Source: Pseudoalteromonas amylolytica
GTDB taxonomy: Bacteria; Pseudomonadota; Gammaproteobacteria; Enterobacterales; Alteromonadaceae
Direction: 5' to 3'
Assembly: GCF_001854605.1 (NCBI RefSeq)
Contig: NZ_MKJU01000025.1
Coordinates: 558,378 to 622,377, forward strand
DNA: 64,000 nucleotides
Under the pieces are notes generated by a model. It saw nothing but the letters and a program-made list of their open reading frames with translations. It was not told the origin of the DNA and did not search any database. Both the position numbers and the translations under genes were made by a program. Positions 38,692-51,128 of the stretch are shown here, in pieces. Positions within the stretch are counted from its first letter, which is position 1, and every line of letters starts with the position of its first letter.

Positions 38692-41600
38692 TGGAGAGTA
38701 AGCAACTTTTAGCAAATATACATTCTGATTTACCGTCGTTGGCAATCCGCAGACCTGTTCTAATTGTTGTTCTGAACCTACTGATTATCATCGCGGGTAT
38801 TGCAGCGCTTGGCGGTGTTGAAGTAAGAGAGTTACCAGATGTAGATAGACCTAGACTAACGGTATCCGCGTCTTTTCCTGGGGGCTCGCCTGAAACAGTT
38901 GATACTGAAGTAACCAGTAAATTAGAAGGTGCCGCAGCGCGTGTTTCGGGGGTTAAATCCATAAGAGCGCAAAGTGAAGAAAACTCTAGCCGAGTAGTGG
39001 TGGAGTTTCGCCCAGGGACCAATATCGAAGATGCTGCGAATGAAACCCGCGAAGCCGTTAGTCGAATTCAACGAGAGCTACCTGAAGAAGTGGAAAGAGT
39101 ATCTATCATTAAGGCTGACAACAATGCCCAAGCGGTAGTCAGTCTAACAGTCAGTAGTGATAGCCTCGACTTGGAATCCCTCACGGCAAGAGTGGAACGT
39201 GATTTAGCGCCGCAGTTTCTGACGATTCCTGGTGTTGCTGATGTTCGTTTGAATGGTGATCGAGAGCGCGTATTACGGGTTGCCTTTGAACCAATCAAAC
39301 TGACCAGTTATGGGCTATCTGTTGCGGATGTTGCATCGGTGCTAAGGCAAGCACCATTTGACGTGCCTGCAGGTAGTTTAAAGTCAGTCGATCAGCAACT
39401 TATTGTGAGGGCTGACGCCACATCTGTGACTGCTGAGCAAGTTAGCTCAATGGTTATCAAAGGTGATACACGCATTGGTGATGTAGCGGCGGTTTATTTT
39501 GGTCCAGCAGATCCACGTAATATGGTGAGGTTAGATGGTAAGCCGGTCATAGGAGTTGAGGTGATTCGTCAGGCGCGCTCAAACACCATTGAGATTTCTG
39601 ACGAAGTGCTCAAGTTTATCGAAAGGCAAAAGCTACGCTTTCCAGAGTTGAATATTACAGTGACTCAAGATGATGCTCAGTTTATTCGAGGATCAGTTGA
39701 TGAAGTACTTCAGTCTTTATTAATTACGATTATGCTGGTGGTGATCACGCTGTGGGTTTTTATTGGCTCTTGGCGAGCTACCATAGTGCCAGCCATTGCT
39801 ATTCCTATGTCGTTAATGGGGTCTGTGGCAATTATATGGTTGCTGGGGTTTTCCATAAATATACTGACTCTACTAGCACTCGTACTCGCTACTGGATTAA
39901 TAGTGGATGATGCTATCGTGGTGAGTGAAAACATTCAAAGACGTAAAGCGCAAGGTTTGGCGAGTCGAGCGGCAGCGGTATTGGGAACGCGCGAGGTGTT
40001 TTTTGCGGTGATTGCGACAACCGCCGTATTGGTAGCCGTTTTTGTGCCAATTGCGTTCTTGCCCTCTACAGCAGGGCGTTTGTTTAGAGAGTTTGGTGGA
40101 GTATTGGCAGGTGCGGTCATCATTTCCTCCTTTGTAGCTCTATCTTTAGTGCCGGCGTTGACTTCTCGTCTACCAAGGAAAAGCTCGCAAAGGGCAAATA
40201 TCCTAAGTCGTTTTGGACAAAAGTGTGTGGTGATTTATGGCAATCTAATCAGTTGGGTGCTCAACCATGCTTGGTTAACTTTATCGATATGTATGGTGAG
40301 TGCGTTAGCTTCTGGGCTCTTATACACTCAAATTGAAAGTGAATTATTACCCGACGAAGATAGAGGGAATATTCGTATTTTTGCGCGAGGTCCAGATGGC
40401 GTTGGACTCAACTTTATGGATCGTCAGGCTAGAGCAATGGAAGACGTGCTCTTACCGTATGTTGAGCAGCAAGAAATTGAGTCGATATACACAGTAGTGG
40501 GGCAGTGGGATCCCAACATTGTGTTTATTACCGTACCACTTAAAGACTGGTCTGAACGAGAGTTTACTCAACAGCAGATCATTAACAAAATAAGAGGACC
40601 GCTTGGTCAAATACCAGGTGCACCAGCGCGTCCGTTTGGTTCCAACAGCCTCAACTTGCGTGGTCAAGGCGGGGGCATTGAGCTGGCCCTGTTAGGTGAT
40701 GATTACTTGAAAATTTTTAGGGCGGCTGAGCTGTTTAGCGCAGAGCTAGAGCGTGCTTATCCCCAGTTCAGTAAAGCGGATATTTCCTATCAACCTTCAC
40801 AACCTCAACTACGAGTGAATATCGATCGCCGTAGAGCAGAGGAGTTGGGGGTGGAGCTTGCAGATATAGCAGTAACATTGCGTGCGGCGATAAACGGCGA
40901 TGATGTCGCTGATTTGAACGTGGGAGATCAATCAATACCGATTATTCTCCAAGCGCAAAATTACGTGGTACAGACACCTGCGGACTTAGCCAACCTTTAT
41001 GTCAACAGTCGTAATGGGAAGCTGGTGCCTTTAGCCAGTGTTGCGACGTTAAGTGAGGAAGGCGTTGCAGCTGAGCTTGAGCGTTTCGCGCAGCGACGAG
41101 CGATTGAGATGGATTTAGAGTTACCGACAGAGATGACGATGAGTGAGGCGGTGGAGATATTGCGCTCATTGGCACATGAAAAGTTGCCAGCTGGGATTGA
41201 TTTGGCGTTCAAAGGAGAAGCATTGACCTTTGAAGAAACCGCTTATGAAGTGATGCTTACTTATGTTCTTGCTTTTGTAATAGTGCTATTGGTTTTAGCG
41301 GCGCAGTTTGAAAGTGTGAACAGTGCAGTTGTGGTTATGATAACCGTACCCTTTGGCATTGCTGCGGCTATTCTTGCGTTGGAACTATCAGGTACAAGCT
41401 TAAACATCTACTCTCAAATAGGGCTCGTGATGTTGATAGGCTTACTGGCTAAAAATGCGATATTGCTTGTGGAGTTTGCAGATCAGTTACGAGATCATGG
41501 TCATGACGTAAGAACTGCAATTCAGCGCGCAGCTATGGTACGTTTTAGACCGATCACCATGACTTTGTTTTCAACGTTATTGGGGGCGTTACCACTTATA

Positions 41601-41792
41601 TTGTCAGTGGGAGCAGGTGCTGAGGCACGCAATGCGATAGGCTGGGTTGTATTTGGCGGGCTAGGAATTTCGGTGTTTTACACCTTATTCTTAACTCCGG
41701 TCATTTATTTAGGCTTAGCACGATTTGCTAAACCAAGAGCGGATGAAACCAAGCGGTTGCAAAATGAATTGGCGCAGGCACAGGATATTTAA
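38691..41792 (+). CDS. RND efflux pump permease
   Basis: 1033 residues, with the 12-membrane-segment AcrB/MexF architecture: a first segment at RRPVLIVVLNLLIIIAG, a large porter domain, segments 2-6 with the proton-relay pair GLIVDDAIVVSE, a second porter domain, and the closing segments with GLLAKNAILLVEFA. It is a proton-driven exporter of drugs or amphiphiles from the inner membrane. The start overlaps the adaptor gene by one base and the end overlaps the convergent Kelch gene by four bases. Confidence 0.95.
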   Translation: MESKQLLANIHSDLPSLAIRRPVLIVVLNLLIIIAGIAALGGVEVRELPDVDRPRLTVSASFPGGSPETVDTEVTSKLEGAAARVSGVKSIRAQSEENSSRVVVEFRPGTNIEDAANETREAVSRIQRELPEEVERVSIIKADNNAQAVVSLTVSSDSLDLESLTARVERDLAPQFLTIPGVADVRLNGDRERVLRVAFEPIKLTSYGLSVADVASVLRQAPFDVPAGSLKSVDQQLIVRADATSVTAEQVSSMVIKGDTRIGDVAAVYFGPADPRNMVRLDGKPVIGVEVIRQARSNTIEISDEVLKFIERQKLRFPELNITVTQDDAQFIRGSVDEVLQSLLITIMLVVITLWVFIGSWRATIVPAIAIPMSLMGSVAIIWLLGFSINILTLLALVLATGLIVDDAIVVSENIQRRKAQGLASRAAAVLGTREVFFAVIATTAVLVAVFVPIAFLPSTAGRLFREFGGVLAGAVIISSFVALSLVPALTSRLPRKSSQRANILSRFGQKCVVIYGNLISWVLNHAWLTLSICMVSALASGLLYTQIESELLPDEDRGNIRIFARGPDGVGLNFMDRQARAMEDVLLPYVEQQEIESIYTVVGQWDPNIVFITVPLKDWSEREFTQQQIINKIRGPLGQIPGAPARPFGSNSLNLRGQGGGIELALLGDDYLKIFRAAELFSAELERAYPQFSKADISYQPSQPQLRVNIDRRRAEELGVELADIAVTLRAAINGDDVADLNVGDQSIPIILQAQNYVVQTPADLANLYVNSRNGKLVPLASVATLSEEGVAAELERFAQRRAIEMDLELPTEMTMSEAVEILRSLAHEKLPAGIDLAFKGEALTFEETAYEVMLTYVLAFVIVLLVLAAQFESVNSAVVVMITVPFGIAAAILALELSGTSLNIYSQIGLVMLIGLLAKNAILLVEFADQLRDHGHDVRTAIQRAAMVRFRPITMTLFSTLLGALPLILSVGAGAEARNAIGWVVFGGLGISVFYTLFLTPVIYLGLARFAKPRADETKRLQNELAQAQDI

Positions 41793-42844
41793 CAAAGAGT
41801 CTCTAATTTAAGCAATTCAACTGCGTTGGTGGTATTTTCGCCGCCAGCGCGTTCGGCTCCACCTACCAAGTATATCCCTTCTTTGGTGGCTACAGCACCT
41901 AAACCGTGTCGGGTGCTAGTCATCGACAGTGGCAGTGTTTGCCATGTGTCTAGAGCAAAATCATATTGCCAGATATGGTTAAAGGTTTTGGTATGCATCA
42001 TAGGTTTACCGAATTGGTTCATTGTATATTGGTACTGTTCACCGCCAAATACATAAATTTTATGACCCGTTAAAGCTGCTGCAATGCCAGAACATGGCTT
42101 CGGTGTTGGGGCAAGCTCAAACCATTTATCGGCTCGGTGGTCGTAGAAGTCGACGCGTGATTGATTTTTGTGTTGCTCATCTTGAATGCGTCCGCCGATA
42201 AAGATACAGCCTTTATCTAACTCAACACAGGCGCCGGAGTTTCTGGCTAGTGGAAGAGGAGCGGCACTTTGCCACTGGGTTCCATCAAAAAATACATGGT
42301 CCGCCACATCCGTTAAATTACCGCTGGAGATACCCCGACCCGAGATCACATGCACATTTCCCGAGATATTTGCGTATCCTGACTCCGCCTGAGGGTTAGG
42401 AAGAGGCTTGGCTTGATGCCAATGATTATCCAAGTGAGAAAGGATAAAGGTATCACCTCTTACTTGCCAGGGGTCTGCTTTACTGGCTGCAAAGCCACCA
42501 AGGGCCATGATACCTTGTTGGCTGCTCACTAACCCTAGGTGATGTCGCTTCACTGGTAAGGTAGGGCCTAAACGCCAAGCTTGTTTGCTAAGATCAAATA
42601 AGTAGCAATTGTGTGACGCGTTCATAATCCCCATGGTAGCTTGTTCGGAAGCACTTTGTTCGAGGGCGCCTGCCACAACTATATGGTTCTCGTACAAACA
42701 GGGATAAATCTCTTGTAAGCGCTTCGGTAAACTTGGTTTATTCACCCAATTAGCTTTTTGTCTTGTTGTCAAAGCGGACGCCATTGATGTGCTTGCTAAA
42801 AGCCCTAGACATGCCAACTTGTTAATAAACGCCCGACGATCCAT
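41789..42844 (-). CDS. Exported Kelch-repeat protein
   Basis: 351 residues. MDRRAFINKLACLGLLAS has a twin-Arg and a hydrophobic stretch like a Tat signal. About six Kelch blades follow, with repeated GG pairs and conserved W (WRLGPTLPVKRH, GGRIQDE, WFELAPTPKPCSGIAAAL, VFGGEQ, RHGLGAVA, YLVGGAE). The product is a periplasmic beta-propeller; no catalytic residues are evident. NanM, a sialate mutarotase, shares the fold, but no sialate genes are here. It converges with and overlaps the RND pump gene by four bases. Confidence 0.82.
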   Translation of the reverse strand: MDRRAFINKLACLGLLASTSMASALTTRQKANWVNKPSLPKRLQEIYPCLYENHIVVAGALEQSASEQATMGIMNASHNCYLFDLSKQAWRLGPTLPVKRHHLGLVSSQQGIMALGGFAASKADPWQVRGDTFILSHLDNHWHQAKPLPNPQAESGYANISGNVHVISGRGISSGNLTDVADHVFFDGTQWQSAAPLPLARNSGACVELDKGCIFIGGRIQDEQHKNQSRVDFYDHRADKWFELAPTPKPCSGIAAALTGHKIYVFGGEQYQYTMNQFGKPMMHTKTFNHIWQYDFALDTWQTLPLSMTSTRHGLGAVATKEGIYLVGGAERAGGENTTNAVELLKLETLC

Positions 42845-42971
42845 GCTTGTCCCTTAAAAATAAACACATAAAACATATCAAATATAGGACGGTTGGCAAT
42901 AAATTTTGCACATCCTTGTAAATGAAAGTAAATAAAAGATATGTTATTTGTAAAGGATGAATTTCTGACAT

Positions 42972-43001
42972 AAAAAAACCCACGCAGTGCGTGGGTTTTT
43001 C
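42972..43001. terminator. Terminator of ald
   Basis: AAAAACCCACG/CGTGGGTTTTT with a five-base loop. It lies 12 bases past the ald stop and has A and T tracts on both sides. Confidence 0.9.
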
Positions 43002-43012
43002 ACGTTATTTAA

Positions 43013-44134
43013 TTAAGCGTTTTCAAGTGCTGTACGTGGGTCAACATATTCCATATTGAAGCCTTCAGCTACTTCTTTACAAGTGATTTGACCGTTCAGT
43101 ACGTTCAAGCCATCCATAAAGTGCTTGTCTTCAAGTAGTGCAGCTTTATAGCCTTTGTTTGCAAGCTTAATAATGTACGGTAGTGTTGCATTATTTAAAG
43201 CAAACGTTGAAGTACGTGGCACAGCGCCTGGCATGTTAGCAACACAGTAGTGAACAACGTCATCAACAATGTATGTTGGCTCAGCATGTGTAGTTGCTTT
43301 AGAAGTTGCAATACAACCACCTTGGTCGATAGCAACGTCAACGATAGCTGCACCTGGCTTCATCGCTTTGATGTGCTCAGCAGTAACCAGCTTAGGAGCT
43401 GCAGCGCCTGGAATAAGTACGCCACCTATTACAAGGTCAGCCTCTAGTACATGCTTCTCTAGCGCATCAGCTGTTGAGTAAACAGCTTTAGCTTGGCTAC
43501 CAAACTGTGCGTTAAGTGAGCGTAAAACATCGATATTACGGTCAAGAATCGTTACGTCAGCACCTAAACCTACAGCCATTTGAGCTGCGTTACGGCCAAC
43601 CATACCACCGCCGATTACAACTACTTTTGCAGGTTCAACACCTGGCACGCCACCTAGCAACATACCACGGCCTTCGCGAGACTTCTCTAGCGCTTGTGCG
43701 CCAGCTTGGATAGACATACGTCCAGCAACTTCTGACATTGGTGCTAGAAGTGGTAAACCACCACGAGCATCAGTAACTGTTTCGTATGCGATACAGATAG
43801 ACTTGCTCTTAACTAGATCTTCTGTTTGTGGAAGATCTGGTGCTAAGTGAAGGTAAGTAAATAGGATTTGACCTTCACGTAACATTGCGCGTTCAACAGC
43901 TTGAGGCTCTTTTACTTTTACGATCATATCTGCTTGAGCAAATACTTCTGCAGCTGTATTTAATACAGTAGCGCCAACTTCAACATAATCTTCATCAGTA
44001 AAACCGATGCCGATACCAGCATTGGTTTCAACGATAACTTGGTGGCCGTGGTTAATTAGTTCACGAACACTCGCAGGAACCATACCTACGCGGTACTCGT
44101 GGTTTTTAATTTCTTTAGGTACACCGATAATCAT
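43013..44134 (-). CDS. ald: Alanine dehydrogenase
   Basis: 373 residues. It catalyses NAD-linked oxidative deamination of alanine to pyruvate and ammonia, and the reverse. MIIGVPKEIKNHEYRVGM, IVKVKEPQ (Lys of the active site), LFTYLHLAPD (His) and VVIGGGMVGRNAA, the NAD motif, are all present; the length is typical. AGAGGCG lies before the ATG. It is divergent from the Lrp gene at 44277, a common marine gammaproteobacterial pairing, and Lrp probably controls it. Confidence 0.97.
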   Translation of the reverse strand: MIIGVPKEIKNHEYRVGMVPASVRELINHGHQVIVETNAGIGIGFTDEDYVEVGATVLNTAAEVFAQADMIVKVKEPQAVERAMLREGQILFTYLHLAPDLPQTEDLVKSKSICIAYETVTDARGGLPLLAPMSEVAGRMSIQAGAQALEKSREGRGMLLGGVPGVEPAKVVVIGGGMVGRNAAQMAVGLGADVTILDRNIDVLRSLNAQFGSQAKAVYSTADALEKHVLEADLVIGGVLIPGAAAPKLVTAEHIKAMKPGAAIVDVAIDQGGCIATSKATTHAEPTYIVDDVVHYCVANMPGAVPRTSTFALNNATLPYIIKLANKGYKAALLEDKHFMDGLNVLNGQITCKEVAEGFNMEYVDPRTALENA

Positions 44135-44276
44135 AATAAATCGCCTCTAAAATAGAACGGGATAAAATTTTCGACTATTATATATATGCATATCCAGTGT
44201 GTCCTACCTTTTTACATTGTTTCAGTAGTGATATACACTAATATAACTCACCAAACAGTAGAAAAAACTATATTAA

Positions 44277-44756
44277 ATGCATCAACAATTAGATCGAATC
44301 GACAGGAAAATTTTAGTCGAATTACAAAAAGATGGTCGGATTTCTAATGTAGAACTCGCGCGGCGCATAGGTTTGAGCGCGACGCCGTGTTTAGAGCGGG
44401 TAAAAAAACTAGAACGCGAAGGCTATATTCGAGGTTATAAAGCGGTAGTGGATCCTGCTAAGCTTGGACAAGGACTGCTAGTTTACGTTGAAATTACCAT
44501 AAACAAGAACTCACCTGATGTATTTGACCGCTTCAATCAAGCTGTGCGCCAGCATGATGAAATAATAGAATGCCATCTTGTTTCGGGAAATTTCGACTTC
44601 CTTCTTAAAACTCGAGTTACAGATATGTCTGAGTACCGTGGCGTACTCGGAGAAATTCTGTTGAAATTACCCAATGTCAGTGAGAGTCGTACCTATGTGG
44701 TGATGGAAGAAGTTAAGGGTGAAGAGGGTGAGGTGATAAAACCCTATGCACCATGA
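44277..44756 (+). CDS. lrp: Leucine-responsive regulatory protein
   Basis: 159 residues. DRKILVELQKDGRISNVELARRIG and SATPCLERVKKLEREGYI form the Lrp helix-turn-helix, close to E. coli Lrp; a RAM domain follows, ending RTYVVMEEVKG. Lrp senses leucine or alanine and controls amino-acid genes. The ATG has no clear ribosome site. It is divergent from ald and lies upstream of ftsK, as in E. coli. Confidence 0.94.
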   Translation: MHQQLDRIDRKILVELQKDGRISNVELARRIGLSATPCLERVKKLEREGYIRGYKAVVDPAKLGQGLLVYVEITINKNSPDVFDRFNQAVRQHDEIIECHLVSGNFDFLLKTRVTDMSEYRGVLGEILLKLPNVSESRTYVVMEEVKGEEGEVIKPYAP

Positions 44757-44823
44757 GCGATTTCTTGGTAAGGTGTGACAATAAATTGTTAATAAAAGAA
44801 CAAAAATAGGGGAAAACGCCAGT

Positions 44824-47382
44824 ATGCGTCTAAATGGTGTACAACGCCTCCTTGAAACTGGGTTAATTATCAGTACAGCAACAGCAATTTTCATTTTGTG
44901 TGCTTTGATTAGCTTTGACCCAGCTGATCCTGCATGGTCGCAAACCAGTGAATATGTTCAGGTTAAAAATATAACTGGCTCAGCGGGAGCTTGGGTCGCT
45001 GACATTCTGTTGGTGAGTCTAGGTTGGCTTGCTTTTTTGGTGCCTGCGGGCATTCAAGTTCTCGGTTATCTGCTGTTCAAAAAGCCCCATAAAATTCTAC
45101 AGCTCGATTATACGACGTTGGGGCTACGTGTAATTGGCTTAACCTTATTTGTTACCTCAGCCAGTGCAATTAGTAGTATTAATTTTGATGATATATTTAG
45201 CGTCTCATCTGGCGGTGTAGTAGGTGATGTCGTAGCTGGGGCTATGATGCCAGCCTTTAATTTTACGGGTACATCTATTTTACTCCTGTGTTTCTTCTTT
45301 GCTGGTTTAACATTGCTAACAGGCGTGTCTTGGGTTGAATTCGTTGATTACCTTGGTGCAAAAGTGGTTCAGTTTTTCCGTTGGATATCAGGAAAGCTGG
45401 CGCAGCGCCAATCGCGTTTATCCGGTGAAAATCATCAAGAACCAGATGTAACAAATATTGCTAATGCCGCAATAGACAACGTACCTGAAGATAATGACTT
45501 TGATGTTCATATGGATGAACAACCTGAACCCGCACAAAAAACGAAGCTATTGAGTTTAAAAGATAAGCTGTTTGCGAAGAAAGCAGCTACAGATACACAG
45601 CTGAATCAGAATCAACCGCAATCACGCCCAGACGTATTCGACGAGCTAGATGATATTTTGGAGCAGGAGATTAATTTCTCAGCCATTGATGATGAAGGGT
45701 TTGACACTGCATCTGCACTGAATGCTCTGGACGAGTCCGCCGCTGAGCCTCAACCAAAACAAACGACGGTCGTTTCTCCTGCAAGGCCACTGAAACAGAA
45801 TAAGCCAGAGCAAGCGCAATCTAGCTATACGCCACCGCCAACAGCGAAAGAAAAATTTGAGGCACTGCTCGAAGAGCGCCCACCAATGGACCCTCTACCT
45901 TCACTGGATTTGCTTGATAGACCCGATAAGCAAAAAAATCCGATTTCAAAAGAGGAATTGGACGCAGTATCACGTCTAGTTGAAGTCAAATTACTCGATT
46001 TTAATATTCAGGCAAGTGTGGTGGGTGTATATCCAGGCCCAGTTGTTACCCGTTTTGAATTAGATCTAGCGCCAGGTATTAAGGTGGCGAAAATTACCGG
46101 CCTTGCGAAAGACTTAGCGCGTTCGTTGTCTGCGGTTAGCGTTCGTGTTGTTGAAGTGATCCCAGGTAAAACCTATGTCGGTCTTGAGCTGCCAAACAAA
46201 CATCGTGAGATAGTGCGCTTGTCAGAGGTTATCAATGCGCCTAAATTTGAACAAAACGCGTCACCGCTTACCATGGTGCTGGGTAAAGATATTGCAGGCC
46301 AGCCGGTGGTTGCTGACCTTGCAAAAATGCCACACCTATTAGTTGCGGGTACAACTGGCTCGGGTAAGTCAGTGGGCGTTAATGTGATGATATTAAGCTT
46401 GCTCTACAAGTCACCGCCTGAAGATGTGCGAATGATTATGATTGACCCTAAAATGCTTGAGTTGTCGGTTTATGAAGGCATACCCCATTTATTGTGTGAG
46501 GTTGTTACTGACATGAAAGAAGCATCGAACGCTTTGCGTTGGTGTGTCGGCGAGATGGAGCGTCGCTATAAGTTAATGTCAGCGCTGGGCGTGCGTAATC
46601 TAAAAGGGTACAATCAAAAAGTGCTGGATGCTAAGGCAGCAGGTCATCCGATACTCGATCCGTTGTTTAAAGACACAGATGGCATGGCAACGGGCCCAGA
46701 GGAGCTTGATAAGTTACCGAGTATTGTTGTGGTGATAGACGAGTTTGCTGACATGATGATGATTGTGGGCAAAAAAGTGGAAGAGCTGATAGCGCGTATT
46801 GCACAAAAGGCGCGTGCGGCGGGTATCCACTTAGTGCTAGCCACTCAGCGTCCTTCGGTTGATGTTATTACAGGTTTGATCAAGGCCAATATCCCAACTC
46901 GTATGGCGTTTCAGGTATCCAGTAAAATCGACTCAAGAACGATATTAGATCAACAAGGCGCAGAAAACCTATTGGGTATGGGTGATATGCTGTACTTACC
47001 TCCAGGCACAAGTGTTCCTGTGCGAGTGCATGGCGCGTTTGTAGATGATCATGAAGTACATGCGGTAGTGAGTGATTGGAAAGCGCGTGGTAAGCCTAAC
47101 TACATTGAAGAGATTTTGTGTGGCGATGCGGCAGAAGACATACTGCTACCAGGAGAAGCGCCTGAAGGAGGGGATGACGAGTCGGACCCACTTTATGACG
47201 AAGCGGTTGGGTTTGTTATTGAGTCCGGTAAGGTCTCTGTATCAAGCGTACAACGCAAATTACGTGTTGGCTATAACCGAGCTGCACGTTTAGTAGAACA
47301 AATGGAAGCATCTGGTGTTGTCAGTGCGCCAGGGCATAACGGTGCCCGAGAAGTGCTGGTACCTAGAGGTGGAGCAAATTAA
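44824..47382 (+). CDS. ftsK: DNA translocase FtsK
   Basis: 852 residues. Four N-terminal membrane segments anchor it at the septum. A Pro/Gln-rich linker (about 200-340) is much shorter than in E. coli. The motor domain has Walker A in [12 protein letters not shown] and Walker B in [11 protein letters not shown], and a C-terminal winged-helix gamma domain ([20 protein letters not shown]) reads KOPS sites. It pumps DNA and activates XerCD at dif. Its TAATG stop/start overlaps lolA by one base. Confidence 0.97.
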   Translation: MRLNGVQRLLETGLIISTATAIFILCALISFDPADPAWSQTSEYVQVKNITGSAGAWVADILLVSLGWLAFLVPAGIQVLGYLLFKKPHKILQLDYTTLGLRVIGLTLFVTSASAISSINFDDIFSVSSGGVVGDVVAGAMMPAFNFTGTSILLLCFFFAGLTLLTGVSWVEFVDYLGAKVVQFFRWISGKLAQRQSRLSGENHQEPDVTNIANAAIDNVPEDNDFDVHMDEQPEPAQKTKLLSLKDKLFAKKAATDTQLNQNQPQSRPDVFDELDDILEQEINFSAIDDEGFDTASALNALDESAAEPQPKQTTVVSPARPLKQNKPEQAQSSYTPPPTAKEKFEALLEERPPMDPLPSLDLLDRPDKQKNPISKEELDAVSRLVEVKLLDFNIQASVVGVYPGPVVTRFELDLAPGIKVAKITGLAKDLARSLSAVSVRVVEVIPGKTYVGLELPNKHREIVRLSEVINAPKFEQNASPLTMVLGKDIAGQPVVADLAKMPHLLVAGTTGSGKSVGVNVMILSLLYKSPPEDVRMIMIDPKMLELSVYEGIPHLLCEVVTDMKEASNALRWCVGEMERRYKLMSALGVRNLKGYNQKVLDAKAAGHPILDPLFKDTDGMATGPEELDKLPSIVVVIDEFADMMMIVGKKVEELIARIAQKARAAGIHLVLATQRPSVDVITGLIKANIPTRMAFQVSSKIDSRTILDQQGAENLLGMGDMLYLPPGTSVPVRVHGAFVDDHEVHAVVSDWKARGKPNYIEEILCGDAAEDILLPGEAPEGGDDESDPLYDEAVGFVIESGKVSVSSVQRKLRVGYNRAARLVEQMEASGVVSAPGHNGAREVLVPRGGAN

Positions 47383-48017
47383 TGATTTTAAGTAAGTACC
47401 TAACCAAATCAGCTGTAGTTGTTTTAGGTTTAGCTTTTAGTGCAAATGTTTTGGCTGATGCTGCAAGTGAGCTTAAGGAAAAATTGAATTATATCAATAC
47501 TTTTCAAGCGTCCTTTGCTCAGCAAGTACTGGATGAACAAGGTAACATATTACAACAAGGGAGCGGCAATATTGCACTTGCTCACCCAATGAAAATTCGC
47601 TGGCAGCAAATCCAGCCAGATGAAACGCTTTTTGTGTCAGATGGTACAAAAGCTTATTACTACGATATGTTTGCTGAGCAAGTTACGGTGATGCGCTCTG
47701 CCGGACTGGTTGATACAACGCCATTTGTACTTTTGACTACACGAGAAGACGAGCAGTGGGCTAAGTATCAGGTGAATCACACAGATGTGGGATATCAAAT
47801 AAAGCCCAGAGAGGGAGTTGAGTCTCAGGTTGAAATGCTCGAAGTGCAGTTTTCTGATCAGCAGAGCTTAGATTCAGTGAGTGTAAAAGATGTGTCAGGG
47901 CAAACTTCAACATTTAGCTTCCATGATGGGCAGTTGAATAAGGAGTTAGAAGGTGCTTTGTTTAGCTTCACTGTTCCGCAGGGGGTGGTGGTTGATGATC
48001 AAACTCAGGGCGAGTAA
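47382..48017 (+). CDS. lolA: Outer-membrane lipoprotein carrier LolA
   Basis: 211 residues, with a signal peptide ending near NVLADA. LolA carries lipoproteins across the periplasm from LolCDE to LolB. Family features: [40 protein letters not shown] and a C-terminal beta-rich half. It is in the conserved ftsK-lolA-rarA order. Confidence 0.95.
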   Translation: MILSKYLTKSAVVVLGLAFSANVLADAASELKEKLNYINTFQASFAQQVLDEQGNILQQGSGNIALAHPMKIRWQQIQPDETLFVSDGTKAYYYDMFAEQVTVMRSAGLVDTTPFVLLTTREDEQWAKYQVNHTDVGYQIKPREGVESQVEMLEVQFSDQQSLDSVSVKDVSGQTSTFSFHDGQLNKELEGALFSFTVPQGVVVDDQTQGE

Positions 48018-48022
48018 CGGTT

Positions 48023-49363
48023 TTGACGAGCCTAGGTTTTAATTTTGCACCCGATGTAAGACCCTTGGCCGCTAGAATGCGGCCAACTTGTCTTGAGCAA
48101 TATATTGGACAGTCACATATTCTCAGCCCTGAGCAGCCACTCTATAAAGCCATTGCCGCAGGTCATTGTCACAGTTTGATCGTCTGGGGGCCTCCTGGGG
48201 TTGGGAAAACTACACTTGCTGAAGTGATAGCTCATCACGCCAGCGCCGAGCTAACTCAACTGTCAGCCGTAACCTCAGGTGTAAAGGAAATACGTGAAGC
48301 CGTACTTGAGGCTAAAGGGCGCTTGTCGCAAGGGCGTAGAACCTTGTTATTTGTTGATGAGGTGCACAGATTTAATAAGTCTCAACAAGATGCCTTTTTA
48401 CCTTATATTGAAGATGGCACCTTTATCTTCATCGGGGCGACCACCGAAAACCCAAGCTTTGCTCTAAATAACGCTATTTTGTCACGCGCACGGGTCTACA
48501 CCTTAAAAGCGCTAACAGAAGATGAACTTGTTAAAGTACTCACAAGGGCAATTGAGTTTGATGAGCAGCTTAAACAGCTTGTCATTGATATCCCAGAAAA
48601 GGCCCTTGTGGCCATAGCCAAAGCCAGCTCAGGTGATGCACGAAAGGCACTGAATTTGTTAGAACAGGCCGTTGATTTGGCTGAACGAAATGAAAATCGC
48701 GTGGTAATTGATTCTGATGTTCTGACCCATGTATTACCTAGCCATTTGGCCAAATACGACAAAGGCGGTGATATTTATTACGATTTAATCTCCGCATTTC
48801 ATAAGTCTGTTCGAGGTAGCAGCCCAGACGCCGCTTTGTATTGGTATTGTCGGATATTGGCTGGTGGAGGAGACCCACTTTATGTCGCCAGACGGCTACT
48901 GGCCATCGCCACAGAGGACATAGGCAACGCAGATCCTCGAGCGATGCAAGTAGCCCTTAATGCTTGGGATATCTACCAACGAGTTGGGCCAAGTGAGGGG
49001 GAGCGAGCAATTGCTCAAGCCACAATTTATTTAGCCAGCGCGGCAAAAAGTAATGCAGTTTATACGGCGTTTAATCAGGCCAAACAAGACGCGGCCAGTG
49101 ATCCCGACTTTGAAGTTCCCTTGCACTTAAGAAATGCACCAACATCTTTGATGAAAGAGCTCGGTTATGGTGAACAGTACCGTTATGCCCATAACGAAAG
49201 CGGCGCGTTTGCTGCGGGTGAAAACTACTTTCCAGAGCAAATAAAAGATAGGCAATATTATCAGCCAACAGACCGTGGTCTTGAAAAGCAAATCAAATCT
49301 AAACTAGAGTATCTGCAACAGCAAAACCTACAAAGTGACATGAAAAGATATCAAAATGATTAA
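48023..49363 (+). CDS. rarA: Replication-associated AAA+ ATPase RarA
   Basis: 446 residues from a TTG start at 48023, five bases after lolA stops; [17 protein letters not shown] close after it supports this start. Walker A is GPPGVGKTT, Walker B is [14 protein letters not shown] and sensor 1 is [11 protein letters not shown]-terminal MgsA-type tetramerisation region follows. RarA acts at stalled replication forks with SSB. It overlaps crcB by eight bases. Confidence 0.96.
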   Translation: MTSLGFNFAPDVRPLAARMRPTCLEQYIGQSHILSPEQPLYKAIAAGHCHSLIVWGPPGVGKTTLAEVIAHHASAELTQLSAVTSGVKEIREAVLEAKGRLSQGRRTLLFVDEVHRFNKSQQDAFLPYIEDGTFIFIGATTENPSFALNNAILSRARVYTLKALTEDELVKVLTRAIEFDEQLKQLVIDIPEKALVAIAKASSGDARKALNLLEQAVDLAERNENRVVIDSDVLTHVLPSHLAKYDKGGDIYYDLISAFHKSVRGSSPDAALYWYCRILAGGGDPLYVARRLLAIATEDIGNADPRAMQVALNAWDIYQRVGPSEGERAIAQATIYLASAAKSNAVYTAFNQAKQDAASDPDFEVPLHLRNAPTSLMKELGYGEQYRYAHNESGAFAAGENYFPEQIKDRQYYQPTDRGLEKQIKSKLEYLQQQNLQSDMKRYQND

Positions 49364-49736
49364 AATGTACCTAACAATTGCACTTGGTGGGGCAGCTGGC
49401 GCCTGTTTACGGTTCTTCATCAGTGATATGATGTTAAAACTGTTCGGTAAGGGATTCCCTTTTGGTACATTGACCGTTAATATTCTCGGTTCATTGTTAA
49501 TGGGTGTTCTTTTCGGTTTAATAGAAAAACAAATTATTTCCGTTAGCCCAGCCAAGACTTTAATAGGAATTGGCTTTTTAGGCGCATTAACGACTTTTTC
49601 TACATTTTCAATGGACTCAGTGCTGCTATTGCAGCAAGGGCAGATTATGAAAATGGCTCTTAATGTCACACTCAACGTGGTTGTGTGTATTTTTATGGCT
49701 TGGTTGGGCCTTTGCTTGGTCATGCAAAAAGGTTAA
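49356..49736 (+). CDS. crcB: Fluoride exporter CrcB (Fluc)
   Basis: 126 residues with four membrane segments. [11 protein letters not shown] near the start and [14 protein letters not shown] are the Fluc signatures, including the Phe and Ser/Thr residues lining the pore. Fluc is a dual-topology dimeric fluoride channel. The ATG overlaps the end of rarA by eight bases, so translation is coupled, and no fluoride riboswitch can lie upstream. Confidence 0.95.
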   Translation: MIKMYLTIALGGAAGACLRFFISDMMLKLFGKGFPFGTLTVNILGSLLMGVLFGLIEKQIISVSPAKTLIGIGFLGALTTFSTFSMDSVLLLQQGQIMKMALNVTLNVVVCIFMAWLGLCLVMQKG

Positions 49737-49742
49737 ATATAG

Positions 49743-51047
<1,305 letters not shown>

Positions 51048-51071
51048 CCTAACTTTGTATCAAAGAATTAT

Positions 51072-51102
51072 AAAAACGCCCGTTAATCATACGGGCGTTT
51101 TT
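51072..51102 (+). terminator. Intrinsic terminator of serS
   Basis: AAAAACGCCCGT/ACGGGCGTTTTT, a 12-bp arm pair with a seven-base loop. It may also serve the convergent gene at 51129. Confidence 0.93.
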
Positions 51103-51128
51103 GTATATGCGACTTGTAATATAGTCTG

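Noticed and set aside
41789..42844. Sialate mutarotase NanM
   Set aside because: Only the Kelch fold is shared; there is no sialic-acid gene nearby and no NanM-specific motif that I can identify.
49280..49355. Fluoride riboswitch before crcB
   Set aside because: This is rarA coding sequence; no riboswitch-like fold is seen.
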